Assembly (NCBI GenBank): GCA_024449915.1
Contig: JAMZAV010000432.1
Location: 62,001-126,000, forward strand
Length of the DNA: 64,000 nt
Origin: Sweltsa coloradensis
Taxonomy: Eukaryota > Arthropoda > Insecta > Plecoptera > Chloroperlidae
Direction of reading: 5' to 3'
Positions 56,001 to 64,000 of this stretch are shown here, piece after piece. Position numbers and translations under genes: made by a program. Positions within the stretch are counted from its first letter, which is position 1. Every line of letters begins with the position of its first letter. The notes under the pieces were generated by a model. The model was given only the letters and a program-made list of their open reading frames with translations. It was not told the DNA's origin and made no database searches.

Positions 56001-59000
56001 AACGAGAAAAGTTGGCATTGCAATCAAAAAACAAAACTGAGACAGTCCTAGGTCTAGGCCTAGGCATAGAAAATTATTTATAATACAACAATCAAGGCCA
56101 ATCGTTCCTGTAGGATATAGGCATTAAAATATGAATACTTAACCTTTTGAAAAGTATGCCCGTATATATACGTGCGCGCCCAAGCGCCCTGCCAGAGTAT
56201 TCCCGTATATGTACGTTTCAATGTTTTTGGGTTGCACAGTAATTCAAGGCATGGGTGCATCGAGCTGGAGCTCGGCCATGCAGTAGTGCTACCTATTGAC
56301 AACATCTTGAACTATTTGGTGAAACATTTGGACAAGATTTGATCTATTTTTAGCATGTTGTTGTGAATACGTGCGTTGCCGGTGCGTGTGAAGGCAGGCC
56401 TAGTGCGTGCTAGTAGGTAGCAACAAGTGTTATCGGTAGCTATGGCAAGGCGCGTAGATATGAATGTAGACGAAATCTCGGAAATTATTATGAATATTGT
56501 GTGCAAATAAACATTTACGACACAAGAAAATATTGGTTATTAATCTCATTAAGAATTTTCCCTTGGATTCTAAAATACGGGAAAAAACTCACTTTAGGGG
56601 TGGCAAACCCCAATTTTGAACCCACTTTTCAAAAGGTTAAATTACTCACTTGACAAGCCCTAGGCTTATTCTGCCAACCCTAACCTGCACGTCCATGTTC
56701 TGACACACATCCCGCACAAAAACCTTACTTTGATGACTAATTAAAGCTTGTTGTAGATAAAGAATAGCATGGTAGTCCTAGGCTGTGCAAAAATTCAAGA
56801 CAAAATTCTCGAAATTCTTTATCACAATGATCTAGCGAAATCTCCTGTCACATACGAAAAAAGAAAATGAAAATTCGGTGAAAATGTACATCGTTTAAGT
56901 GGCTGTGGAGTTGTGTTAGTTGTTGAGCGGATGGGCGAGCGCCGTATGTATGTAAATGTACAAATATACGTACATTTAGTTTCAAATTGGCCTTGACTCA
57001 ACACAGTTATGACGTAGTACCGTCCAAAGATGGCGCACGCTCGTTTTTGGCGCGCAAACTGGAGGTCCAATTTACTTCTTGTTTAAATTACACAAAATAC
57101 ATTTTTTTTAAATAAAAAAAGTGCAGTGACTATTAAGACATATAAGAATTAAAATAAACTATAAAAAAATAATTGGAATATTCTCTATTATGTCATAGCC
57201 CAGCACTACTTAAATCCATCAACAACCCACATACATAATATACATTATTATGTAAATACAAATAGTAGATGTTGACTTTGGAGCCGCCCTAGCAACGAAG
57301 CACATAATATAGCTTTGGCGATGCCGGCATCATCCACAAGTGAATTGTGGCCAACAAGCAATTTGATTACCAGGGTAGATTGGGTTGGTTTGGAGCCATT
57401 TTAATTAAAGCCCCCACTGAACAACAACAACAACAACAACAACAAGTGGGGGTCGGGGACTCCCCCATCCCCCCGATCCTATGCCCCTGCTTTCGAAGCA
57501 TGTTGCATTATTACTTATTTGTATTTAAGCGAGCGAAGCGAGCGTTTCCATTTGACTCTGCCGGAAAAAATAGTCACTGGTTTTGTTTTTTTTTTTTTTT
57601 TTTGTTTGTTTGTTTGTTTTTTTGTTTGTTTTTTTTTTTTGTTTGTATGTCTCGCGATAACGTTCGAACGGAGGCTCGGATCGAGTTGAAATTTTCACCA
57701 TCCGCAAGCTTTGTTCTCGATTGAATGCCATTAGTTTTGTGGCAAAATCGTTCAAAAAGTTAAAAAGTTACATTAAAGTTTATCGAAAGTTTTTTTTTCA
57801 AACTCAACGGCGACAAAATCTGAGATAGCCAAATCATTTAGAATGTCCGTCCGGTCACGAATATGTTAATTTTATTTTGATCCGATAAGTAGTGTAGATG
57901 GAAATTACATTATAACAAAAGTAACGTTGCCATGGCAACGAAAAGACGCGCGAAGTTTCTAATGCAGTGCCACCTAGAAGTAATCAAAATACTTTCGAGG
58001 AAGCAGTCTATTAATTGTCAACAAAGAGTTTAAAAAGTTTTCCCAAGGAGTCAAGGTCCTCTAGATGGCGGTGGATTTTAAAGTAAAGATTTAAACACGG
58101 GTTTACCTTAATACCTTGGCAATAATAAATAATACTGGAAACGCGAACGTCGTAAATTTTAAAATTAAAAAAAATGTGCAATATGGGTCTAGCTTTAGCA
58201 CGTGCTCGCTTATCAACGCGTCCAACTGAGCGTTTCCTAGTAGTATTACATCTTATACTTGTCCACCATGTACTTGTGTGCTCACCATGGCTAATAATAA
58301 ATTATCAATATCATTACAGCCAATACAGATCGAGGGTCGATATGATTGTGACATGTGTACGGCCTCCTTCAAGTTTCCGTTACAGCTCTACGGCCACATG
58401 CACACGCACACCAGTGATCGCAAATTCACGTGTGAGCTCTGCCCTCCGGACCAGGTACAGTCACTGTGCTCGGTGATGTGATATGTTGTGCTGCTTCTAC
58501 AGATCAATACATACTAGCTTTGTTTGTTTGTCCTGTACCAGGTTCACATATTTACTCCTGGAATCGCCGGATGTACGTCATTAAACCGGAAATAGGAGTA
58601 ATAAGTACACGTTACGCCCAGTTGGACAAACAAACATATTTGCACCCAGTTTTGACATTTTGACGAGGCAACGAAGGGCTAGAGCCTATATACCACACGA
58701 TGATAGGCTTAGGGCCTAACTATATTTTTCAATATTTTGGCCTAGATAATAGGTTTCTAGTACATTGTTGTGCATATATTGCTAAACGTCTTTCAAGCAG
58801 ACCTATCCTTGTTTTAGGTTATGTCGGCCCTGGGCTAAGGTTTTTGCTTAACGGTTGATTAATTGCCATTGTCCCTTTTAAGAAAGGCCGTGAAGATTCA
58901 TATAATCATTGGGAAAGATATTGCACGGCCCGGCTTTTTCCATTTTAACTTCTAGCTTCTTTTTTGGCTTCTCACTACACCAACCAAGCCACTACAAACT

Positions 59001-60599
59001 TTAAAAATGGCGCAATATTTTGTCGTTTTACACCCACTCCTGCTAAAGAAGCAGGTGTAAAATTCTTACTCCAGTCGCAGTTGTGGTAACTGACAACAGG
59101 ACAAAAAAACGTTTCTGGGTTGTGACAAGTACATTTACACCAGGACAGAAAAACGGGTTTTCGTGAAAAACTTATACCTGGTGTAATTGAAACAGGACAA
59201 ACAAACAAAGCTAATGTACTCTACACCTATTGCAGTATATTTCAGAAAACTGACGTACAAATGGTTTTATGATGTTTAATCCAAAATAAAAAGCATGCAT
59301 TTTCGATGAAACCCGCTAAGGGTGTAATATTTACTGCACTCTCTCGGATCTCATATGAAAAGTTTTGTTATTATCTTCTGTTTAGTTTGATGTAGATCTG
59401 TAAATTCTGCAGGAACTAAAATGGTGATAATATCCTTGCCACAAGTCGTATGAGAATTTTGTGATAATCTTGGTAAAAATGTAGAAAACTCTACTTTTGA
59501 CACTAGAAACGTCATTAAAGTAGGCCCGACAAACTTATCAAAATTAGATGCTGAAGTAAAAGCCATAGTGTTTCTTTGGTTAAAGTTGTGAGACTGCCAA
59601 TTATTTTAAACATCGATCAACCCGTACATGTTAATCAAATGTAACACTTTTCACAATGCACAAACGATTGTGTTTCCTTGTTGTTAAATTAACGGCACAT
59701 GTCGTTTTCCTGGTTTTAGTAAAGTAACTTTCTTCGCGGGTTTGTTTTACTTTTAGGTGGGTTTGAATTTTCATCAAAATTATACTGTTTTTTCTAGGGT
59801 TGCCGTTCGATGTGAAAATCGTGATCGATAATCGGAGGCATCGAACCGATTATCATATCGAAATATATCGATATCATAGACCCAAATCGATTATCATATC
59901 AAATTCCAAATTGAGCCTAGGAAGCAGAAACACGGAAGAAACATCACGAATTCAATATAATTGGGCAGACTGACGCTAGAGAAGTTCACGCCACAACACG
60001 TCGAGCCGTACTGAATACATCGCAATCGGGCCGGGCGATGTTTTCGTATCGCCTTGTATCGCGCTGCGAGCGCATGCGCACTGGCGGCGGTGGGCGTGGC
60101 ATTATACTTGAGCAGCGATTGGCTACTCCGACAAACAATCGGCGCGTTGATACGACAGCGCGGCATTTTTAAGCATGGTAAACCGCGAAAACATCGATGT
60201 CACTATTTAAATCGATAATCATATCATATCATATCAAAATACTTGAATCGATTATCATATCATATTACTGATATCGATAATCGATCGATATTTCGATTAT
60301 CGACGGCAACCCTAGTTTTTTCTCTATTGCGTTGTTCTAAAATATGTTGTTAGTTGTTACGTGTATGTGTTTGAAAGGAATGCCAAAAGGCTGGATCATG
60401 TGAATGACATAAAGACATAGGGTGCCAACAGCTTACCTTAAATGGAGTAGGCGCGCCGCGAAAGATAACATAAACACAACAAACACACTAAACAACACTC
60501 GTCGATTGCGTTGGGACCTACAGGGTTGGCTTGGTCGCTCTGATTTACTGTCCCCCACTGAAAATCAATTATATAACTGAGTGGGTAGACTCTAAATAC

Positions 60600-60634
<35 letters not shown>

Positions 60635-63204
60635 TTTATTTTATTTATTTTAAATACACAAATAAACAAATAAACAGCATAATCATAACGTTTTCAGTCC
60701 ACGTGACCTTCGTCAGTGAGTGTAGAGAGAGAGTAAGGTGAGTATATTACCTTGGTAACCTTGATTTAGTGAACATGTTGAGAAAGAAGAGGTACCGTAC
60801 ATACGTAGTTCATATACATATATACCCAACTGGCAACTGCTATTCACCTGTTGATGATGACTGCAGCTAATTTCAAGTTAGCTGAAGAACACTTACCTGC
60901 CTAGCCATCAGCAGGTAAAAATTTGTGTGTAGCTGTAGAGTTGAGCTGTACTGCTACCCAGTATTTCCTAACCTGCCTGGCCCCCATCTGGGCCAGGGTA
61001 GAATATTGGCCTAGGGTTTTCCTCTTCCGACTGTAGAAGGCCACATGGGAGCCAATCTCACAAACATTAGCTAGTAGGCCTATGTAGGGTAGTATTTTAC
61101 TCCCCGATACTAGGCAAGCTGTCGACTAGAAAAAAACCTTCCCTCCCATTGCCTGTATCTTCATCTGTCCAGCTTGGGTCTTTCTGCACACATGCGCTAT
61201 GCTAAAGTGGTGCATAATGAATGATTAAATGACCTAAGGGTTAGCAATGTCATTCAACCAAATAACAAATAATTCAAGTTATTTAGCCAATTCCAGGTGT
61301 AGGTGCTTCTTCCTATACCTACATACTAGGAGAGTGTAATGTTCTAACGATGTCGACAGGCCGTGTTCAAACATGCGTCCAAACTGGCCGAACACGAGAG
61401 GCGCTTCCACACGTCCGTCCGTCAGTTCGTGTGTGAAACGTGTGGCAACAGCTTTGACCGCGCTTCGCAACTCAAGTATCACGAGCGGAGGATACATCTC
61501 AACGAGAAGGGCCACTGTTGCCAGATTTGTTCCAAGGTAGGAAGTCTTACTCTGCTCCATGCTTGTGCATTCTGTTCAATATATCTGCTACACACGATAT
61601 TGTTTTTTTACATTTTATTATTCTTGTCTGAAAGTGAAAATAAATAACTACTATGCACAAGGTAAAAATGACAAAATGTTATAGGCTCTACTGAATATTA
61701 TTTTTAATTTTTAATTTATTACTATGGAAATTTAATTTTTTCTTCTTCTAGATGATAGATGGATAATTCTGTATAGGCCTACTAATACTAGCCTAATTGT
61801 AATTTATACAATGTACTTTCTACCTTTGTACTTTCTTCCTGTCTTAGAAGTAATGGCAAGGAAATATGTACTAGTATTACCTTAATTTCTTCCCTTTTTC
61901 AGAAATATGTTAAATATTATATTATTAATATTTTAATGTTACGTCGTCCCATCACACCATACTTTGTCTGTTCCCTCTAAATAAAAAATAAACTATGAGA
62001 AGTGTAAAAAAGTTGTAGCCCTAAAGGAATGTTTAATTCCAAGTTTCCACAAAAAAGCAACTTCTTAAGCTATAGGCCCCTACTATAATTTAAACTTCCT
62101 GAGGATGAAAATGGAATGTGTTCCCATAAAAGTTCCATAAAAAGAAATGAGCTACTAGACACGCATTCCCCCTCATGACTGATCATTTTCTAATTACTAG
62201 CCTACGTATAAGCTCACATGTTGGGGTCGGGTTGGGGTGGAAACGAAAACATGGCCCCTAAAAGTTGACGCTTCGTCGGACTATCCTTCGAACGATGAGC
62301 GTAGACAAATACCTTTTGTGCCCGGCAAGGACGGAGCGAGTAAAATATACATTAAAACAAAATTAAAAACTTACGTAGACTTGTCTCCCAATACGAGTAA
62401 TAGTTAATGTATGATGGGTAAGTGATGCAACATTCTTGTCTGCAGGCTTTCTTCAAAAAGTCTGATCTCAAAAATCACCTCAACGTCCATCTCGGTATCA
62501 GCACGCACACATGTCCCACGTGCGGTAAACACTTCAGCCACGTGTCAAACTTCTCACGCCACTTACGAACGCATACGGGTGAGTACAGCTAAAGTCTATC
62601 TATCCATGAAGTACAAAGTGACATCGACGGACGCGTCGGGTATGGGTATGAGGCAGCTGCTAAGGGTTGTCGCGTGTAGTCGTAAATAAACCATCCTAGA
62701 AACTGAGGTTTTTATACCTGCTGTATTAATTTATTTATTGATTTTTTTGTTTAATTGCAAATATCTAATAACGTTGTTGAAATATTAAGCGTGCGTCTTG
62801 AATTTCATTTTTTTGGACGAAATTCTACGATAAAAACTGACTGAGTTTCGGATAATGCTTCTATAACATATTTTGATAATATTATATAATAATATAATAA
62901 TATTTATGTATTTCAGTCAGTTTTGATCGTAGACACTAGGGAAAAAGACACATTTCATAATTCAAGCTACACATTTGAACCACGATATGAATATTTGCAA
63001 TTATAAAAAAAATATTTTGCTGAATAAATTATTTTCATCACAATAGATTTGAAATGGGCGAAGGCAGGTAGAAACAAACCCATGTTCGCTCCCAAGTTCG
63101 GTCACGCCAAAAAAGGTGGAAAGGGAAAAATGCAGACAATAGACGGGACGACCGATCCCGGTCTCGTCCCGCCGATGGTCACTTTGTACCTCAAGGATGG
63201 ATAG
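44033..63204 (+). CDS. Five-finger C2H2 zinc-finger protein (eleven coding exons)
   Basis: Coding exons: 44069-44075, 44219-44340, 48545-48568, 49313-49336, 49505-49682, 52909-53121, 54727-54812, 58320-58454, 61360-61536, 62446-62578, 63047-63204. All GT-AG, all phases agree, giving 418 residues, MEEGTSLDAIAENG to TLYLKDG-stop. A 5' UTR exon piece starts after an acceptor at 44032. Residues 1-218 are acidic/proline-containing without a known domain; 228-365 hold five C2H2 fingers (Cys/His at 228/231/244/248, 256/259/275/280, 288/291/304/309, 317/320/333/337, 345/348/361/365); the tail is basic (KFGHAKKGGKGK). Fingers 2 and 4 are split by introns. Likely a nuclear DNA-binding protein; orthologue not recognised. 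Confidence 0.88.
44219..44340 (+). CDS. Zinc-finger gene exon 2
   Basis: Acceptor TTCTTCCAG, donor CAG|GTAAGA. Codes EGTSLDAIAENGMALYEVQP, then LVPPPLLVHTEPTLVVVQEP. A competing acceptor TTTACAG at 44199 would shift the frame. Confidence 0.85.
44581..44726. repeat. Small inverted-repeat element in intron 2
   Basis: CTTTCAGTTCGGCTCGTCAG (44631) faces GCTGACAAGCCGAACTGAAA (44702); the arms may extend outward to AGTGGCTT / AAAGCCACT. About 92-146 bp in all. Confidence 0.65.
44958..45815 (-). mobile_element. Hel-1 Helitron-like element, longer copy
   Basis: Left end CTAGGCCCCTTTGC after A, right end TTTGCTCATCCAA before T. The internal module is partly repeated (two CACGAAAATTT/CGTAAAAGTACGAT blocks), and a scrap of the SINE-G 3' part (ATCAGTTATATAACTGAGTG) sits at 45412-45470. 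(GTTA)n near 45177-45200. Confidence 0.68.
45891..46936. mobile_element. Giant foldback element (1.05-kb palindrome)
   Basis: Two arms of about 490 bp are inverted copies around a spacer of roughly 50 bp near 46385-46435. Ends GGTAATTCCATGTCAAATCA and complement of GGTCATTCCATGTCAAATCA; flanks CACAAG on both sides (45885-45890, 46937-46942). Arms share GCGACGCCGAGCGGCG-like and AAAACCTACCCTACGAGAAA blocks. No transposase. In intron 2 of the zinc-finger gene. Confidence 0.85.
47255..48254 (+). mobile_element. LINE-J 3' fragment, split by Hel-1
   Basis: C-terminal codons TCTAACTCACGGATATCTTT to TTAACTGTACA (47255-47330), then Hel-1, then TCATATGCTAGCAG to the full 3' UTR and the end CACGTCGTCGTCGTG (47893-48254). 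Confidence 0.82.
47331..47892 (-). mobile_element. Hel-1 Helitron-like element in LINE-J
   Basis: Inserted exactly between A and T of LINE-J sequence (compare 43060-43085), without duplication or loss. Ends CTAGGCCGCTTCGCGAACAC and TTTGCTCATCCAA. The cleanest of the four copies for defining ends. Confidence 0.75.
48545..48568 (+). CDS. Zinc-finger gene exon 3 (24-nt microexon)
   Basis: TATTTAG|CCAGCTTCAGGACAAGAACG..GAA|GTAAGT, coding PASGQERE in phase 0. Duplicate of exon 4. Confidence 0.72.
48645..48722 (-). repeat. tRNA-like segment
   Basis: Minus strand: TGGCAGCTTAGGAGTAAAGC, a CGACCGGCAATCGG hairpin, GGGTTCGATAGCCCG T-arm. Lacks a paired acceptor stem; tRNA-derived repeat or pseudogene. 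Confidence 0.5.
49313..49336 (+). CDS. Zinc-finger gene exon 4 (24-nt microexon)
   Basis: CTATTTAG|CCAGCATCAGGACAACAACC..GAA|GTAAGT, coding PASGQQPE, phase 0. Same acceptor, donor and length as exon 3. Confidence 0.72.
49505..49682 (+). CDS. Zinc-finger gene exon 5
   Basis: Acceptor GGTATTAG, donor CAG|GTGAGC. YVIHNAPCPEPMYEMVNYLS, then QVATFQTLDGQIVYMTYTIQ. The FQTLDGQIVYMTY stretch resembles glutamine/valine activation repeats of some zinc-finger factors. Confidence 0.87.
49740..50140. other. Intron 5 sequence, nothing recognised
   Basis: AT-rich, no repeat matched within the window. Confidence 0.4.
50144..50562. mobile_element. MITE with 17-bp perfect inverted ends
   Basis: TAGTGATGACATCGGGT (50144-50160) and complement (50546-50562). 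If TA is the target duplication the ends are GTGATGACATCGGGT, suggesting a Tc1/mariner-type element. AACCGGTTCC words recur inside. Confidence 0.75.
51875..51955 (-). repeat. tRNA pseudogene or tRNA-derived repeat
   Basis: Minus strand: TAGTCTAGTTGGCTAACGCG (A box), anticodon-arm region CCCTTATACCTGCAAAAGG, GGGTTCAATTCCCTGG (B box), acceptor TTTCC/GGAAA. The anticodon loop is oversized, so an active tRNA is unlikely. Confidence 0.55.
52186..52555 (+). repeat. SINE-A, full length, in intron 5
   Basis: All family blocks from GTCTGGGCCCGGGGTAGAAT to AAATAAACCAAAAAAC; little diverged (for example TACTAATCATAAAAGGCGAT). Confidence 0.82.
52711..52826. repeat. Tandem 58-bp duplication upstream of exon 6
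   Basis: CCAATCCATATCCTCCAAAC and following occur twice at a period of about 58 bp, with two differences. Confidence 0.8.
52909..53121 (+). CDS. Zinc-finger gene exon 6
   Basis: Acceptor ATCATACAG, donor ATTG|GTAAGT. TVEAPGTEYPAPECLTTSMD, EGTVASMTLESLAKGLLLPN, then KRKPLAPVI, a short basic KRK motif. No known domain. Confidence 0.85.
53406..54037. mobile_element. TTAA-flanked foldback MITE (piggyBac/Kolobok-type)
   Basis: 632-bp near-perfect palindrome: GGCTATTCGACCGC at 53406 and complement ending 54037, TTAA on both sides (53402-53405, 54038-54041). Arms of about 300 bp share ATTTTCCAAAATATGCTACC, TAGGGTGTTGTG and ACTGGTTTTCTAT. No transposase. In intron 6. Confidence 0.88.
54727..54812 (+). 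CDS. Zinc-finger gene exon 7
   Basis: Acceptor GTGTTACAG, donor AAAG|GTGAGT. GSEVGIEEKLEVRDAMLGQ, then KEKRK, a charged linker before the fingers. Confidence 0.83.
55261..57208. mobile_element. hAT-type element, 1.95 kb, no intact transposase
   Basis: Ends TAGGGCTGGGC (55261) and complement of TAGTGCTGGGC (57208) with perfect 8-bp duplication CTTAAATC (55253-55260, 57209-57216). The left part is rich in ATCGATATT words. Interior holds a hairpin CGCCGTCTGGAT / ATCCAGACGGCG around ACATACATAC (55878-55916). Longer than a usual MITE, so it may be a deleted autonomous copy or have captured DNA (55860-57060). In intron 7. Confidence 0.85.
57280..57315 (+). repeat. SINE-G body scrap
   Basis: GCCGCCCTAGCAACGAAGCA, CATAATATAGC match the body of SINE-G (19313, 24340). 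Confidence 0.55.
57418..57446. repeat. (CAA)n microsatellite
   Basis: Nine CAA units. The glutamine run in the overlapping frame is a by-product. Confidence 0.9.
57525..57770 (+). repeat. GAGCGAAGCGAG-type repeat with TTTG microsatellite
   Basis: GCGAGCGAAGCGAGCG, TTTGACTCTGCCGG, a T/TTTG run, then TCTCGCGATAACGTTCGAAC and GAGTTGAAATTTTCACCATC. The plan (AGCGAAGCG end, TTTG repeats, then a conserved block ending GAAATTTTCA) parallels Hel-1 but the sequence differs. Confidence 0.45.
58320..58454 (+). CDS. Zinc-finger gene exon 8: finger 1 and start of finger 2
   Basis: Acceptor TCATTACAG, donor CCAG|GTACAG. YDCDMCTASFKFPLQLYGHM carries Cys228/231 and His244/248 of finger 1; KFTCELCPPDQ gives the two cysteines of finger 2. 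Confidence 0.9.
58517..59211. mobile_element. MITE with 20-bp inverted ends
   Basis: GCTTTGTTTGTTTGTCCTGT (58517-58536) and complement (59192-59211), TA on both outer sides (58515-58516, 59212-59213). The TGGACAAACAAACAT and AACAGGACAAAAAAACG words inside repeat the end theme. TA duplication suggests Tc1/mariner type. In intron 8. Confidence 0.75.
59795..60314. mobile_element. hAT-type MITE, 520 bp
   Basis: Ends TAGGGTTGCCG (59795) and complement (60314), perfect 8-bp duplication GTTTTTTC (59787-59794, 60315-60322). AT(C)GATAATCG and ATCATATC words cluster at both ends, giving a strong hairpin. In intron 8. Confidence 0.92.
60499..60660 (+). repeat. SINE-G 3' part with (TTTA)n tail
   Basis: CACTCGTCGATTGCGTTGGG, CAGGGTTGGCTTGGTCGCTC, CCCCCACTGAAAATCAATTA, ACTGAGTGGGTAGACTCTAA, then TTTA repeats to 60655. 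Same text as 19460-19575. Tail microsatellite probably primes from the partner LINE's recognition. Confidence 0.75.
60982..61270 (+). repeat. SINE-A relative, old subfamily
   Basis: CATCTGGGCCAGGGTAGAAT, TCACAAACATTAGCTAGTAG, TTACTCCCCGATACTAGGCA, AAAGTGGTGCATAATGA and a weak ATGACCTAAGGGTTAG end follow SINE-A order at low identity; the triplet region is deleted. Ends about 90 bp before exon 9. Confidence 0.65.
61360..61536 (+). CDS. Zinc-finger gene exon 9: rest of finger 2, finger 3, start of finger 4
   Basis: Acceptor GTCGACAG, donor CCAAG|GTAGGA. AVFKHASKLAEHERRFHT completes finger 2 (His275/280); FVCETCGNSFDRASQLKYHE and RRIH form finger 3; CCQICSK opens finger 4. Confidence 0.92.
61560..62440. 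other. Intron 9, nothing recognised
   Basis: AT-rich apart from 62200-62350; no repeat matched in the window. Confidence 0.4.
62446..62578 (+). CDS. Zinc-finger gene exon 10: rest of finger 4 and finger 5
   Basis: Acceptor GTCTGCAG, donor ACGG|GTGAGT. AFFKKSDLKNHLNVH finishes finger 4; HTCPTCGKHFSHVSNFSRHL and RTH are finger 5. Its second half is duplicated at 63218-63325. Confidence 0.93.
63047..63204 (+). CDS. Zinc-finger gene exon 11: basic C-terminus and stop
   Basis: Acceptor TCACAATAG, joined in phase to exon 10. LKWAKAGRNKPMFAPKFGHA, KKGGKGKMQ, LVPPMVTLYLKDG, TAG at 63202-63204. The basic stretch after finger 5 could aid nuclear import or DNA contact. No poly(A) signal was seen before 63500. 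Confidence 0.85.
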
Positions 63205-63217
63205 ACTATAGTGAAAC

Positions 63218-63325
63218 AGTCCATCTCGGTATCAGCACGCACACATGTCCCACGTGCGGTAAACACTTCAGCCACGTGTCAAACTTCTCACGCCACTTAC
63301 GAAAGCATGCGGGTGAGTACAGCTA
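63218..63325 (+). pseudogene. Partial tandem copy of exon 10 (finger 5) with its donor
   Basis: Repeats 62486-62593 from GTCCATCTCGGTATCAGCAC to GTGAGTACAGCT with two substitutions in the RTHTG codons (giving RKHAG). Lies 14 bp past the stop codon. It lacks the acceptor and first half of exon 10, so it cannot splice in the normal way. Confidence 0.88.
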
Positions 63326-63511
63326 GTGAACACGATTCACGATGCAGTGCAAAGCTGCTAATGCTCAAACAATGAAACAAGCCTGGGTAGGACCTACAGA
63401 AGTACAGGAGCCAAGGTTTTTAATCAACACATGTTTGAAGAAGAATAATAATAATAATCATCATAACTCAGTTCCAACTATGTCGTGTTGAGTGGTGGTT
63501 TTCACACATTA

Positions 63512-64000
63512 TCAAGGGCATGAAACTGTAGATACTAAGCTTGCCAGACTTAGTGTTTCTTCCACATCATCCAACTCCTTCTTCTCCACCAATTTACTCC
63601 ACTCTCTTCTGTCCTCCCACAGCTTTACTCTTGCCACATGCTCCCACACTTCATTCCGTTTTCCAACGTCTTCTTGAATTAATCTTTCCCATTTTTCTCT
63701 TGGCCTTCCTACTCTTCTTTTCCCCTCCTCTGCCGCTTCAAATTCTCGTCTTGGAATCCTCTCCCTACCCATCCTTTTCATATGTCCAAACCATCTTAGA
63801 CGTTCTCTTCCTAGCTTAAACTTCAATCTCTCCAATCCCAGTTCTTTCCTTATTTCATTACTTCTTATCTTGTCCATCTTTGTAACTCCCTTAGTGGCCT
63901 ACTTCTTAAAAACTTCATTTCTGCTGCTACCAGCTGACTCTCTTCTTTTGTTCCCACTGCCCATGTTACTGCCCCATATGTTAATATAGGTACAAATCAT
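63512..64000 (-). mobile_element. RTE-like LINE, C-terminal end, cut by window edge
   Basis: Minus frame 63877-63512: MDKIRSNEIRKELGLERLKF, RERLRWFGHMKRMGRERIPR, GRPREKWERLIQEDVGKR. The RLRWFGHVxRM...GRPR..W pattern is the usual C-terminus of RTE-like (and some other) LINE polymerases. The RT core would lie beyond 64000. Confidence 0.75.

Noticed and set aside
57347..57724. 125-codon frame with a glutamine run
   Set aside because: Produced by a (CAA)n microsatellite and a T-rich repeat; no splice support, and it lies in intron 7 of the zinc-finger gene near element sequence.

Overview
This is nuclear DNA of an invertebrate animal. Evidence: spliced genes with GT-AG introns, many non-LTR retrotransposon fragments, tRNA-derived SINEs, hAT/Harbinger/TTAA-type MITEs and Helitron-like repeats. 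Jockey-type LINEs and very frequent TAGGCC/AGGCCTA words would suit a marine arthropod or another marine invertebrate. I cannot fix the taxon from this window. No prokaryotic operon, CRISPR array or intact rRNA/tRNA gene was seen.

Two host genes can be reconstructed. On the minus strand, six exons between 17941 and 10226 encode a CD2BP2-like (U5-52K/Lin1) spliceosomal GYF-domain protein. Every splice phase agrees, giving 389 residues plus a missing start exon; a tiny ATG exon at 29268-29276 is a weak candidate for it. On the plus strand, eleven coding exons between 44069 and 63204 encode a 418-residue protein with five C2H2 zinc fingers. Two of its exons are tandem 24-nt microexon duplicates, and a partial copy of its last finger exon lies just after the stop codon. 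I do not recognise its orthologue.

The rest is mostly mobile elements, often nested. Names used here are local: LINE-J is a Jockey-type LINE with RNase H and a 3' end in GTTTCTCACGTCGTC; SINE-A is a ~375-nt repeat in about a dozen copies; SINE-G is a tRNA-Gly-derived SINE; Hel-1 is a Helitron-like repeat with four copies.

Layout: 1-7.5 kb is a mosaic of SINE-A and LINE-J tails. 7.8-9.4 kb holds two inverted-repeat elements. 9.4-18 kb is the CD2BP2-like gene with element-filled introns. 19-23 kb holds SINE-G and a minus-strand LINE. 24-29 kb holds SINEs and a CR1-type LINE with an esterase-like ORF1. 30-37 kb holds two more minus-strand LINEs, with a hAT MITE and a duplicated palindromic MITE inside one of them. 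38.3-43.9 kb is a three-level nest: hAT MITE, then LINE-J, then an unknown insert. 44-63.2 kb is the zinc-finger gene with foldback, hAT and Hel-1 elements in its introns. 63.5-64 kb is the end of an RTE-like LINE cut by the window edge.

Target-site duplications were read directly for nine or more insertions, which gives an order of events in several places. Calls of homology come from reading the sequence, without any database search.
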